Below are positions 1 to 7,512 of a stretch of DNA of 64,000 bases, one piece after another (positions within the stretch are counted from its first letter, which is position 1; every line of letters begins with the position of its first letter). The DNA comes from Fervidobacterium_A thailandense (GTDB taxonomy: Bacteria; Thermotogota; Thermotogae; Thermotogales; Fervidobacteriaceae), in assembly GCF_041505935.1 (NCBI RefSeq), contig NZ_CP140110.1. One strand, written 5' to 3'. The position numbers were made by a program, and so were the translations under genes. The notes under the pieces were generated by a model. That model did no database searches. It was not told the DNA's origin and saw nothing but the letters and a program-made list of their open reading frames with translations.

Positions 1-510
1 AGCTTGTGCTATCTGATGGATTAACCTCATACGCTCAAGCCTGTGAGTATCTGAACATTTCCCACAAAACCATCAGCTCCAGAGTAAATCAAGCGGTAGA
101 ATCCAGAAACAGCCTTCTTGCGATGTTCACACAAATCAGAAGAGGATTCAAGAAGTTATCGAACGTGATTGAGTACATCAAAGCGTTCGTTGTGCTCCAC
201 AACATCAAGCGGAAGTTGAGAATGCAAGAGCCAGGAGACTGGGTGAAGATACAAAGACCGCTGGTGGAGTACCTGGTGAATCATTTTGAAGAGCTATTTG
301 CGTTTGGCTGAGTTGTGGAGCGTGTTGAGTAAATGAAAGTGGAATACTGAAGAAGTCAAGCTGCGAGAGCAGCGGAGATGATGATTTGTCAAAGCTGAGG
401 AAAAGAGCATTTTTGAGTACTGAAGGAGATTTCAAAGACCGAGATTTTTATTGAAAACCGAGGGGGATACCCCCTGTCAATGTAACTTATTCATATCATC
501 GAACAGTCTC
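1..510 (+). mobile_element. IS copy 1, right-hand part only (cut by window start)
   Basis: Bases 1-311 encode the end of the same transposase found complete at 617-1630, followed by about 200 bp of non-coding right end. The element ends at 510 with GAACAGTCTC, one base different from the GAACAGACTC of the other copies. Its 3' part is closer to copies 3 and 4 than to the adjacent copy 2 (for example AGCGTTCGTT where copy 2 has AGCATTTGTT). The left part lies outside the window. Confidence 0.9.
3..311 (+). CDS. DDE transposase, C-terminal 102 residues (partial at window edge)
   Basis: The reading frame enters the window already open and ends at TGA 309-311. The residues match positions 236-337 of the complete transposase at 617-1630, including the second Asp (LSDGLTSY) and the Glu (QAVESRN) of the DDE triad. 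Nothing suggests that this copy is broken; only the window edge truncates it. Confidence 0.9.
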   Translation, partial: LVLSDGLTSYAQACEYLNISHKTISSRVNQAVESRNSLLAMFTQIRRGFKKLSNVIEYIKAFVVLHNIKRKLRMQEPGDWVKIQRPLVEYLVNHFEELFAFG

Positions 511-518
511 TCACATCG
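511..518. repeat. 8-bp target-site duplication TCACATCG, shared by IS copies 1 and 2
   Basis: TCACATCG lies between the right end of IS copy 1 (510) and the left end of copy 2 (519). It recurs at 1830-1837 directly after copy 2. It also carries, on the minus strand, the stop codon of the membrane protein gene at 1830-2408, so that gene was not shortened. Confidence 0.85.
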
Positions 519-560
519 TAGACTGTTCCATGAAATTATGAAAAACCAACCGAATTATTG

Positions 561-619
561 TATAATTCCTTAAAAAGGGGTACACCCCCCTCCACCCCAC
601 GAAAGGAGGTATACCCATG
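561..619 (+). promoter_or_regulatory. IS internal -10 box and RBS-sequestering hairpin
   Basis: A TATAAT box at 561-566 precedes the transposase gene, with no good -35. The stretch GGGGTACACC...CCTCC (577-592) can pair imperfectly with the Shine-Dalgarno region GGAGGTATACCC (605-616) just before ATG 617. This would hide the ribosome site. The same leader is present in copies 3 and 4. It is a plausible brake on transposase translation, inferred from base pairing only. Confidence 0.4.
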
Positions 620-1630
620 CCAAGAAAACTCAACCTTCCTCAAAGACCTTCCTGCCCCTACTGCCATCATCCCAAAGTCTACGTCAATTCCCGCTACTTC
701 CGCCGTGCTCCTGACGGCTCCCTTACCCAGGTCTTCAGCTTCATCTGCCCTAACTGCAAACGCACTTTCTCGTTCCCAAAAGCCCCTCGCTCTCCCAACC
801 CTAACAAGCTCTTCAACTTCTCCTACCCCAGGTGCCCTCACTGCAACACTACCATGGAAATCTACAAAATTCGCTCTTCTTTCGTCCGTTTCCGCTGCCG
901 TAAATGCAAGTATAAGTCTAACGTTTACTTACTCAAAAACTCCTCTCCTCAAACCAATATCCTGCCTTTCTCCCCAAACTATCCTCTCTTCATCTGCCTT
1001 CTTGCCTTCATCCTCTTCTTCTCTAACCTCTCATTCAGACAAATCAGAAACGTCCTATCTCTCAACGGCTACTCCCCGAGTGTTTCTACCATCTACCGCT
1101 GGATAAAAGCACTCTCTTCTGCCATCAAGTTTACTCCCATCCATTTTGAGGTCCTTTGTGTCGATGAAAAGTTCGAAAAACTCGCTTCAAAGGGAAAGAC
1201 CGATACCATCTATGTCTTCCTTGCCGTTAGCTTCGATAACTACCTGATTGCTAACTTCCGTGTCTCTCTCAACCGTGATACTCTTGAGGCCATCAAGCTA
1301 ATATTCCCTTGTCAGCCTAAGCTTGTGCTATCTGATGGATTAACCTCATACGCTCAAGCCTGTGAGTATCTGAACATTTCCCACAAAACCATCAGCTCCA
1401 GAGTAAATCAAGCGGTAGAATCCAGAAACAGCCTTCTTGCGATGTTCACGCAAATCAGAAGAGGGTTCAAGAAGTTATCGAACGTGATTGAGTACATCAA
1501 AGCATTTGTTGTGCTCCACAACATCAAACGGAAGTTGAGAATGCAAGAGCCGGGAGACTGGGTGAAGATACAAAGACCGCTGGTGGAGTACCTGGTGAAT
1601 CATTTTGAAGAGCTATTTGCGTTTGGCTGA
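617..1630 (+). CDS. DDE transposase with two N-terminal zinc ribbons
   Basis: A 337-residue transposase that should cut and join the ends of the 1311-bp element. Two zinc-ribbon Cys clusters are visible: Cys13/16/44/47 and Cys73/76/94/97. A helix-turn-helix-like stretch follows at about 138-165 (LSFRQIRNVLSLNGYSPS). The catalytic triad is probably Asp183 (VDEKF), Asp240 (LSDGL) and Glu268 (VESRN). The C-terminal RRGFK motif recalls IS6-family enzymes, but zinc ribbons plus 8-bp duplications also fit IS1595; family left open. The start has a strong Shine-Dalgarno (AAGGAGG). Other long frames inside the element are shadows of this gene. Confidence 0.92.
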   Translation: MPRKLNLPQRPSCPYCHHPKVYVNSRYFRRAPDGSLTQVFSFICPNCKRTFSFPKAPRSPNPNKLFNFSYPRCPHCNTTMEIYKIRSSFVRFRCRKCKYKSNVYLLKNSSPQTNILPFSPNYPLFICLLAFILFFSNLSFRQIRNVLSLNGYSPSVSTIYRWIKALSSAIKFTPIHFEVLCVDEKFEKLASKGKTDTIYVFLAVSFDNYLIANFRVSLNRDTLEAIKLIFPCQPKLVLSDGLTSYAQACEYLNISHKTISSRVNQAVESRNSLLAMFTQIRRGFKKLSNVIEYIKAFVVLHNIKRKLRMQEPGDWVKIQRPLVEYLVNHFEELFAFG

Positions 1631-1829
1631 GTTGTGGAGTGTGTTGAGTAAATGAAAGTGGAATACAGAAGAAGTTAAGCTGCGAGAGCAGCGGGGATGA
1701 TGTTTTGGCAAAGCTGAGGAAAATAGCGCTTTTGAGAGTCAAAAAAGATTTCAAAGACCGAAGTTTTTGTTGGAGACCGGGCGGCATACCCTTTACTATC
1801 GTACCCTAATCATATCGTCGAACAGACTC

Positions 1830-2408
1830 TCACATCGGGAACTTGTCTGTAAAATCCGTCAAACGACGCCTGAGAATCTTTTCAAAGCGTTGAAAAAGTA
1901 TTTCATAGATAAAAAACATAACTTCTAATCCAACCAACATAATCAGTACAATAACCGTCGATAAAGTGCCGCCGTCACTTACGTATCGTTGAACAAAATT
2001 TAAGATGTCTTCCAGCCCCAAAACATAAGTATTCAACAAGAACCACGAGAAGAAAGCAAGGTTGAAATAAAGATACCTCAACCCCCACGCGAGTGGACTA
2101 TTCAGTTTGTTCAGTATGGCTCTCACTGGAGTGTAGCCCGAGATGAAAGCAAGTGTGAACAAGAAGGCAGGGTTTGGGATAAAAACTATGGCCAAAACGT
2201 TCGTGACGACGGTCGTCATGAAACAGAGGGATGCACCGCCGATTTCGTAAGCAATCCACAGCAAAAATGAAACAACAAATATAGCAGTCCACTCGGCGGA
2301 GGTATAATAACCCAGGACGAGTATAACGGTGCAAAGCGCAGCTAACAAAGCTGAAGACACAACACGCTTAGTTCTCTGAATTTTCCGCATTCCGTTTGGT
2401 CTTTCCAT
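1830..2408 (-). CDS. Integral membrane protein of unknown function
   Basis: A 192-residue, very hydrophobic protein with about five predicted membrane segments, a basic N-terminus (MRKIQRTKR) and a basic cytosolic-looking C-terminal tail (ILRRRLTDF). I do not recognise the family; an S-component-like or VanZ-like membrane protein would look similar. The ATG at 2408 follows a GGGGGA ribosome site. The stop codon lies inside the 8-bp target repeat of IS copy 2, so the insertion falls immediately after the gene and leaves it intact. It probably has its own promoter (see 2433-2461). Confidence 0.7.
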   Translation of the reverse strand: MERPNGMRKIQRTKRVVSSALLAALCTVILVLGYYTSAEWTAIFVVSFLLWIAYEIGGASLCFMTTVVTNVLAIVFIPNPAFLFTLAFISGYTPVRAILNKLNSPLAWGLRYLYFNLAFFSWFLLNTYVLGLEDILNFVQRYVSDGGTLSTVIVLIMLVGLEVMFFIYEILFQRFEKILRRRLTDFTDKFPM

Positions 2409-2432
2409 ATTAATCCCCCACTTTATAGCTAT

Positions 2433-2461
2433 ATTATACCACGTACGCGTACCTGCCGAGT
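2433..2461 (-). promoter_or_regulatory. Probable promoter of the membrane protein gene, with a palindrome
   Basis: On the minus strand a TATAAT box (2433-2438) lies about 25 bp upstream of the start codon. The -35 is poor. The perfect palindrome GTACGCGTAC (about 2442-2451) sits between the -35 and -10 positions, where a repressor could bind. The operator role is a guess. Confidence 0.4.
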
Positions 2462-2476
2462 TTTAGATTTCCTCTC

Positions 2477-2504
2477 TTGACAATAAGGTTATACTAAGTA
2501 TAAT
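2477..2504 (+). promoter_or_regulatory. Sigma-A promoter of the NADH oxidase gene
   Basis: TTGACA at 2477-2482 and TATAAT at 2499-2504 are both perfect consensus boxes, separated by 16 bp. They lie 50 bp upstream of the start codon of the nox gene at 2554. Confidence 0.8.
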
Positions 2505-2553
2505 AGAAGTGGAGCTTGTGATTTTTGAATCAAAGTGTCGGAGGTGAAAATCC

Positions 2554-3906
2554 ATGAAGGTTATCGTTGTAGGATGTACCCATGCCGGGACAGCGTTCGT
2601 GACGACTGCGAAGAAGTTGTATGGGGATGCTGTAGATATAACAATCTATGAGAAAAACGACACAATCTCATTCCTCTCGTGTGGAATTGCCCTCCATGTT
2701 GGTGGTATCGTCAAAGACCCTATGAAATTGTTCTACTCGTCACCGGAGCACCTGTTCAGTCTCGGTGCAACACCAAAGATGAGGCATGAAGTCTTGGAGG
2801 TCAATCCCCGGGAAAAGTACGTGGTTGTCAGAAATATGGAAACGGGTGAGACCTTTAGGGACCATTACGACAAGTTAGTTGTGACAACCGGTTCATGGCC
2901 CATAATTCCGAACATTCCGGGTGTGAGCCTCGATGGTGTAAAGCTTTCAAAGAACTTCTACCATGCGAAGGAAATAGTGGAAGCTTCTAAAAACGCTCAA
3001 GATGTTGTAATCGTTGGAGCAGGATACATCGGTGTTGAACTTGCGGAAGCGTTTAGACACAATGGTAAAAATGTTGTTCTGATAGACTTGGCTGATAGGA
3101 TACTTTCGAGGTATCTTGACAAGGAGCTTTCGGACCTTGTTGAAAAAGAATTGACCGAAAACGGTATTAAGTTGGCACTCAATGAAAAGGTCGTAGAGTT
3201 TCTCGGTGAAAATGGCAAGCTAACACACGTTGTAACCGACAAAAACAAGTACAGGGCAGACATGGCCATCCTTGCTGTTGGATTCAGACCGAATACGGAT
3301 ATATTTAAAGGTTTACTGAAAACTCTTGATAACGGTGCAATAATCGTTGACAAATACTTGCACACATCAGAACCGGACATATTCGCGGCTGGGGATTGCG
3401 CGGCTGTTTGGTTCACACCAACAGAAAGTTACGAATACATCCCACTTGCAACTAATGCCGTTCGAATGGGAACGATCGTCGCGTACAATCTCTTCGAAAA
3501 TAAGGTTGAATACAAAGGTACGCAAGGAACCTCCGGAGTAAAGATCTTCTCATACAACATCGCCGCAACTGGTTTAACACATTCCTGGGCTCAAGAAAAG
3601 AAGCTCGACATCGAAAGCGTCTTTATCGTGGAAAACAACAGGCCTGAATTCATGAACACTTACGAACCGGTTTACGTGAAACTTATCTTCGAAAGAACAA
3701 CTGGCCGAGTTCTCGGAGGACAAGTAATGTCGAAAGCCGATGTTGTGGAAAGTGCTAACACGTTATCACTGGCTGTTGCAAACAAAATGACCGTACTGGA
3801 CCTGGCATTTTCGGACTTCTTCTTCCAGCCACACTTCAACAAACCGTGGAACTTCTTAAACACCGCTGCTTTGAGGGCGGTTGAGAAGATTCATAATATG
3901 AAATAA
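2554..3906 (+). CDS. nox: NADH oxidase / CoA-disulfide reductase family flavoprotein
   Basis: A 450-residue FAD- and NAD-dependent enzyme that should reduce oxygen or a disulfide at the expense of NADH, a common oxygen-defence enzyme of anaerobic thermophiles. Visible features are the N-terminal FAD-binding fold (MKVIVVGCTHAG), the redox-active Cys43 in FLSCGIALH, the NAD-binding GAGYIGVELAEAF near 150-162, the second FAD motif DIFAAGDCA near 275 and a C-terminal dimerisation domain ending in the FFQPHFNKPWN signature. The length is typical. The start has GGAGGTG eight bases upstream. It is monocistronic between a consensus promoter and a terminator. A second, broken family member is at 40925-44042. 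Confidence 0.9.
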   Translation: MKVIVVGCTHAGTAFVTTAKKLYGDAVDITIYEKNDTISFLSCGIALHVGGIVKDPMKLFYSSPEHLFSLGATPKMRHEVLEVNPREKYVVVRNMETGETFRDHYDKLVVTTGSWPIIPNIPGVSLDGVKLSKNFYHAKEIVEASKNAQDVVIVGAGYIGVELAEAFRHNGKNVVLIDLADRILSRYLDKELSDLVEKELTENGIKLALNEKVVEFLGENGKLTHVVTDKNKYRADMAILAVGFRPNTDIFKGLLKTLDNGAIIVDKYLHTSEPDIFAAGDCAAVWFTPTESYEYIPLATNAVRMGTIVAYNLFENKVEYKGTQGTSGVKIFSYNIAATGLTHSWAQEKKLDIESVFIVENNRPEFMNTYEPVYVKLIFERTTGRVLGGQVMSKADVVESANTLSLAVANKMTVLDLAFSDFFFQPHFNKPWNFLNTAALRAVEKIHNMK

Positions 3907-3925
3907 CGAATCCCTTCCGTATCAA

Positions 3926-3958
3926 AAAACTTCCCCAGCAAAATGCTGGGGAAGTTTT
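3926..3958. terminator. Bidirectional terminator between nox and the csm operon
   Basis: A perfect 15-bp stem (AAAACTTCCCCAGCA pairing with its complement) with an AAA loop has A-runs before and T-runs after. It can end nox on the plus strand and csm5 on the minus strand. Confidence 0.9.
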
Positions 3959-3985
3959 ATTTTCCTGTTTGCTTAAGGTTAGTCA

Positions 3986-5275
3986 TTAATGCCAAGAGAC
4001 GTTTAGAACATCTTTTTCTTCGTAAAACGTGATTTTTACCCATCCAAGTTGTTCAACGTCGTTGCGATCTTTCAAAATCAGTTTCCGTGTTTTGGGGAAT
4101 TCATTCACGTGGACAGTTCCTTTCAAGAAATTTTTCAGCACCGGTATCAAATTCTGGCTTGGATATCCGAGTATGCTCTTGGTTATGAAACCAGTGTGGG
4201 CCCCCAAGCGAACTAACACTTCGTTTGGCTTCAGGTTTTGTTGCAGCTTATCGATTTTTTCTAAGAATTGTAAGTAATTGTACAGTATCATTCTGTTAGT
4301 CGGGCTTTGATTCGGGGTAATTGATTTAAAAATACCCTTCTCCGTTTGAAGATAGTTTGAAACATTGCTCCTGATGAAATTCAGGATGTCAAGTAACACT
4401 GAGTTACCACTGACCAAATTATTCAAGTGGTTCTCCTTTCTCATCCAAGGGTACTGCTGAGTTTCCGAATTTGTCGGTTCTATATGTAATACACTTGCGT
4501 AGCCTTGTAACCTTAAACCTTGTGGAAGAACTTCGCAAAACACACCATTGGTTTGATCCGGTTCGTTTTTGTATATGCTTTCACCTTGACGCTTTCCAAA
4601 GAACCAAGCAATTTGTCGTGGTCCGTTTTTTGAACCGTTAATGCCAAGAATCTTCACATTTGCAAGTTGCAAAGCCTCCACTTCCAAATAAGTAGAATCA
4701 CTGATCCTTAGCAATTTTCCGAAACTATGTCTTGGATCGCCAAATGTGTCAACTAACAATCGTTTAGATTCCTGCTCAAATTTTTTTGAGCGTTCTTTCG
4801 GATCTTGTATCTTCGACAAACTCTGTAGAATACCTATCGCTCGCGATTGCATAGCGGGAAAGGTAGCGAGTTCTTTCATAAAGCACCCTTTAATCGAACT
4901 TCCTGGAATGTAAGGACGTCCCGCTGTCTTGATGTACTCGAAGAACTCTCTCAAACCATTGTAGTTTCTGAAGTTATAAGCTTTAATAGCGTACTTCGAA
5001 AATTTTTGGAAGTTGGAAACTCCCTTCCGCTTTAATAGTGCGAAAAGATTGTTCGAATTGTTAGAACCGTCAGGTTCCATAAGAACTTGAACAATCTCAT
5101 CTGTAAGTTCAGGAAACTCTTCAGCAATCTTTTCGACGTTGAGCACGTAAAGTCTTTCTTTATCGTACCCGAACTCAAACGCTTTAATCTTATTCCCGCT
5201 TCCGATGTGAACCGGTGTTATTATTTCAATTTCGTAGCGATAAGTCTTCCAAAAACTTTTCACAGTGTTAGCCAT
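3986..5275 (-). CDS. csm5: Csm5, type III-A backbone RAMP protein
   Basis: A 429-residue RAMP protein capping the crRNA 3' side of the Csm complex. The RAMP start IEIITPVHIGSGNKI (about 13-27) and the glycine-rich RPYIPGSSIKGCFMKE (about 118-133) are characteristic of Csm5. It is the last gene of the minus-strand csm operon, 19 bp after csm4, and is followed by the terminator at 3926-3958. The start ATG has an AAGGTG ribosome site. No truncation is seen. As part of the interference complex it acts in the cytoplasm on RNA bound by crRNA. Confidence 0.9.
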   Translation of the reverse strand: MANTVKSFWKTYRYEIEIITPVHIGSGNKIKAFEFGYDKERLYVLNVEKIAEEFPELTDEIVQVLMEPDGSNNSNNLFALLKRKGVSNFQKFSKYAIKAYNFRNYNGLREFFEYIKTAGRPYIPGSSIKGCFMKELATFPAMQSRAIGILQSLSKIQDPKERSKKFEQESKRLLVDTFGDPRHSFGKLLRISDSTYLEVEALQLANVKILGINGSKNGPRQIAWFFGKRQGESIYKNEPDQTNGVFCEVLPQGLRLQGYASVLHIEPTNSETQQYPWMRKENHLNNLVSGNSVLLDILNFIRSNVSNYLQTEKGIFKSITPNQSPTNRMILYNYLQFLEKIDKLQQNLKPNEVLVRLGAHTGFITKSILGYPSQNLIPVLKNFLKGTVHVNEFPKTRKLILKDRNDVEQLGWVKITFYEEKDVLNVSWH

Positions 5276-5294
5276 CCTTTCACCTTCTTAGTCG

Positions 5295-6212
5295 TCAAAC
5301 GTCGCACGGTAATAAGTAAGCTCGGTAATTCCTGTAAACAGGATGCACAGAGCTGCTGAAAGATAGTGTTAACTCACCTTTCACAGGCTTTTCAAAAACA
5401 CTTCCTTCAGCAAAGACGTTGTATATTGGATGCCTCAAGTTCGTCAGTATCTCGGAATAAGGGCTGTACACGTATCCTCCGCGTTTGATAATTTTGTACC
5501 TTTTGGTTTCGAGAGACTCGATTTCACTCTCCGCTGGTTTGAAAACGGAAAGGAGCACGAAACTATTGCCACTGTATTGCTGGTTGTCTTCTATAAACTC
5601 GGGGACGAACTGCCCGTAACCGTAAGTCCGTTCTCCTCCGATTCCCTCATCACCAAGCACTTTGATAGTTGTTTTCACTCGTTCTTCAAACTCCGGACTC
5701 AAATCCATGAAAAACCAGTATCCAACTTCCTCATGCATTTTCACGCCACCAGCGTAATATATGTTGGAAGCCAAGCTAATTCTATCAAGACTTACTCGTG
5801 GTCTTTCAAAAAGAACCAGTTTTTCCTTATCTATCTTCTCATCATCTTCAACTTCTTTCAGTGAAGCCTGTCGTTTCTTTGTAACAATGTCTATATCAAC
5901 AAATTTTATCTTTTTCTCCTTCTTAGGCTCGGTGAATCCAAATTTGAATCCTATCGGCTTTGGCAGGAAGAATTTGTCCCCAACGAAGGGAAAAGCGGAC
6001 GAACAGTTGAAAACGTCGTTCTCCTTAATAGCATTGATAAATTCTTGAGTTTCTTTTAGTCCGTAAATCAAAGAATACATGTTCACTATTGCCGAGAAAA
6101 TCGTGTCGGAGTGAATAATAATATCTGGTGCATTCAGTTCCTGGTTCCGCGTTCCCACATACAATGGTGAGAAAAACTTAAGCTTTACCTTGTACCTTAG
6201 CATAATTATCAT
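5295..6212 (-). CDS. csm4: Csm4, crRNA 5'-tag binding RAMP protein
   Basis: A 305-residue RAMP protein that should bind the crRNA 5' handle and hold Cas10. Seen: KLKFFSPLYVGT near the N-terminus, DTIFSAIVNMY (about 37-47, a Csm4/Cmr3-type motif) and the RAMP glycine loop GIGGERTYGYGQF near 188-200. It lies 15 bp after csm3 in the same operon. Two starts are possible: ATG at 6212, or ATG at 6203, which is better spaced from the AAAGGG ribosome site. The choice changes only three residues. Confidence 0.9.
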   Translation of the reverse strand: MIIMLRYKVKLKFFSPLYVGTRNQELNAPDIIIHSDTIFSAIVNMYSLIYGLKETQEFINAIKENDVFNCSSAFPFVGDKFFLPKPIGFKFGFTEPKKEKKIKFVDIDIVTKKRQASLKEVEDDEKIDKEKLVLFERPRVSLDRISLASNIYYAGGVKMHEEVGYWFFMDLSPEFEERVKTTIKVLGDEGIGGERTYGYGQFVPEFIEDNQQYSGNSFVLLSVFKPAESEIESLETKRYKIIKRGGYVYSPYSEILTNLRHPIYNVFAEGSVFEKPVKGELTLSFSSSVHPVYRNYRAYLLPCDV

Positions 6213-6227
6213 CCCTTTAGGTTTACC

Positions 6228-7061
6228 TCAAACAGTTTTAAAATCTTCTTCTACGCGCTTGATTGCATCTTCAACACTGCTATAATTCTTCATCACAGGA
6301 TCCTTTTTCCCTTCGTACGCACCAATATCTTTGTAAGTGATTTTGATTTCTTCGAACTTTACCTTACCGTAACCTCTTGAACCCTGCCCACCAAGATAAT
6401 CATCTTCAAGTAGCTGCATAGCAATCAGTAACTCTTTCAAGTATTTAATGCCATCGTCTACTGCTGACGGATCATCATCGTAAGCTACAGCATAACGGTT
6501 TACAACCATACTCACGTTAAACTTTGCTCCAGCCGGAACTCTTTCAGTTTGCCTGGGGTTGGCTTCTGAGGTTATTCTGTCCAAGTTGTTTTCAAATTTG
6601 ATTTCTGTGTAATCTTCTCCCATATTTTCACGCATTTCCTCCGTAATGCTATCCAGTACGAGCTTTGCGTCTCTCACTATTAATCTTGTCGGACTAATGT
6701 TCTTAAATTCTTTCCGCTCATTTTTCAAAACGACATTATGGTTGCCATGGTTTCTACCGAAGAGACCACAGACTGGACAATCCTTTTCGTCGCACATATG
6801 CAAACGGATATCCGGATACTTAGCATAAACCATTCCATCGGGTTTTAGCTTACCGTGGAAAAACTCCATGAGTGCTCGCATTTTTCCCTTGAGCGAGGAG
6901 CCAGGAATATATGGTATACCATTAGCGTCTCTGATCACGGGATTATCAACATCGCCTATTTTCATAGTATCTTTAGAAGTACCTATATGCAAACCGGTCA
7001 AAGCCTCAAGCCTTGCCTCGACTATATACTTACCAATCAGTTTGATTTCCCTGACTGCCAT
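6228..7061 (-). CDS. csm3: Csm3, target-RNA-cleaving backbone subunit
   Basis: A 277-residue RAMP protein that forms the helical Csm backbone and cuts target RNA every six bases. The block GLHIGTSKDTMKIGDVDNPV contains the Asp (VDNPV) expected to be the catalytic residue in this family. PYIPGSSLKGKMRALME and the glycine-rich loop GGQGSRGYGKVKF complete the RAMP signature. A small cysteine cluster (MCDEKDCPVCGLFG) is also typical of Csm3. A GGGGGGA ribosome site supports ATG 7061. The active site appears intact, so the complex should still slice RNA. Confidence 0.93.
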   Translation of the reverse strand: MAVREIKLIGKYIVEARLEALTGLHIGTSKDTMKIGDVDNPVIRDANGIPYIPGSSLKGKMRALMEFFHGKLKPDGMVYAKYPDIRLHMCDEKDCPVCGLFGRNHGNHNVVLKNERKEFKNISPTRLIVRDAKLVLDSITEEMRENMGEDYTEIKFENNLDRITSEANPRQTERVPAGAKFNVSMVVNRYAVAYDDDPSAVDDGIKYLKELLIAMQLLEDDYLGGQGSRGYGKVKFEEIKITYKDIGAYEGKKDPVMKNYSSVEDAIKRVEEDFKTV

Positions 7062-7100
7062 TCAAAATCCCCCCATGACTATTTTTTTTTACGTGAAGAA

Positions 7101-7490
7101 TTACTTTCCTCCATAATATTTGTGGTAAGCCAAGTAAGCTTCGAAGAAATCCTTAAAACGCTTTACCTCGTCCTTGCCGGACTGAACTGTCTTCTTGATC
7201 AAACTGGTCACAAAATTGGTAAATTCAGGAGGATATCCGTGCCTTTTTGAGTTATAGATGAAGTTAACAAGAATCATGTTTAATTTGTATTTATATTCCG
7301 ACTTACTCGGATCAAGTTTGGAAATTTCGTTAAATACCTTTCTTATTTGAGTTGTGGTTAATTCTTTCGCGGTCTTTGAAGCATATTTCGCCGCAACTTC
7401 AATCATTGCCGAACCATGTGGATCACAATTATTTATATTGAGAACCTGTTCAATATCCTTTTCGATAATTTTATCCCGCATTTCCACCAT
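7101..7490 (-). CDS. csm2: Csm2, small subunit of the type III-A complex
   Basis: A 129-residue, mostly helical protein with TTQIRKVFNEISKL and KLNMILVNFIYNSKR, typical of Csm2 (the Cas11 of type III-A). It lines the crRNA-target duplex. The ATG at 7490 has a GGGGGAG ribosome site eight bases upstream. Before the IS insertion at 7513-8823 this gene overlapped the end of cas10; the ribosome site survived. Transcription must now pass through the 1311-bp IS or begin within its left end. Confidence 0.88.
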   Translation of the reverse strand: MVEMRDKIIEKDIEQVLNINNCDPHGSAMIEVAAKYASKTAKELTTTQIRKVFNEISKLDPSKSEYKYKLNMILVNFIYNSKRHGYPPEFTNFVTSLIKKTVQSGKDEVKRFKDFFEAYLAYHKYYGGK

Positions 7491-7504
7491 TTACCTCTCC
7501 CCCT

Positions 7505-7512
7505 TCTTTCCG
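7505..7512. repeat. 8-bp target-site duplication TCTTTCCG around IS copy 3
   Basis: TCTTTCCG at 7505-7512 is repeated at 8824-8831 on the other side of IS copy 3. On the minus strand it belongs to the end of cas10 (codons for Arg-Lys and the start of Glu). Confidence 0.92.

Larger units (their letters stand above)
519..1829 (+). mobile_element. IS copy 2, complete 1311-bp element
   Basis: The left end is TAGACTGTTCC and the right end is GAACAGACTC, which form short imperfect terminal inverted repeats. The element is flanked by the 8-bp direct repeat TCACATCG (511-518 and 1830-1837). Length and ends match copies 3 and 4 exactly. One transposase gene fills most of it. An 8-bp duplication fits IS6 and IS1595, among others; I could not settle the family from sequence alone. 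Confidence 0.93.

Noticed and set aside
558..1106. Long Ser/Pro-rich frame (182-183 codons) inside each IS copy
   Set aside because: It is a different frame of the transposase gene; its composition (runs of S, P, L) and lack of a ribosome site mark it as a shadow.
1830..2408. Truncation of the membrane protein gene by IS copy 2
   Set aside because: The stop codon lies within the duplicated target bases, so the reading frame ends at the same place with or without the IS.
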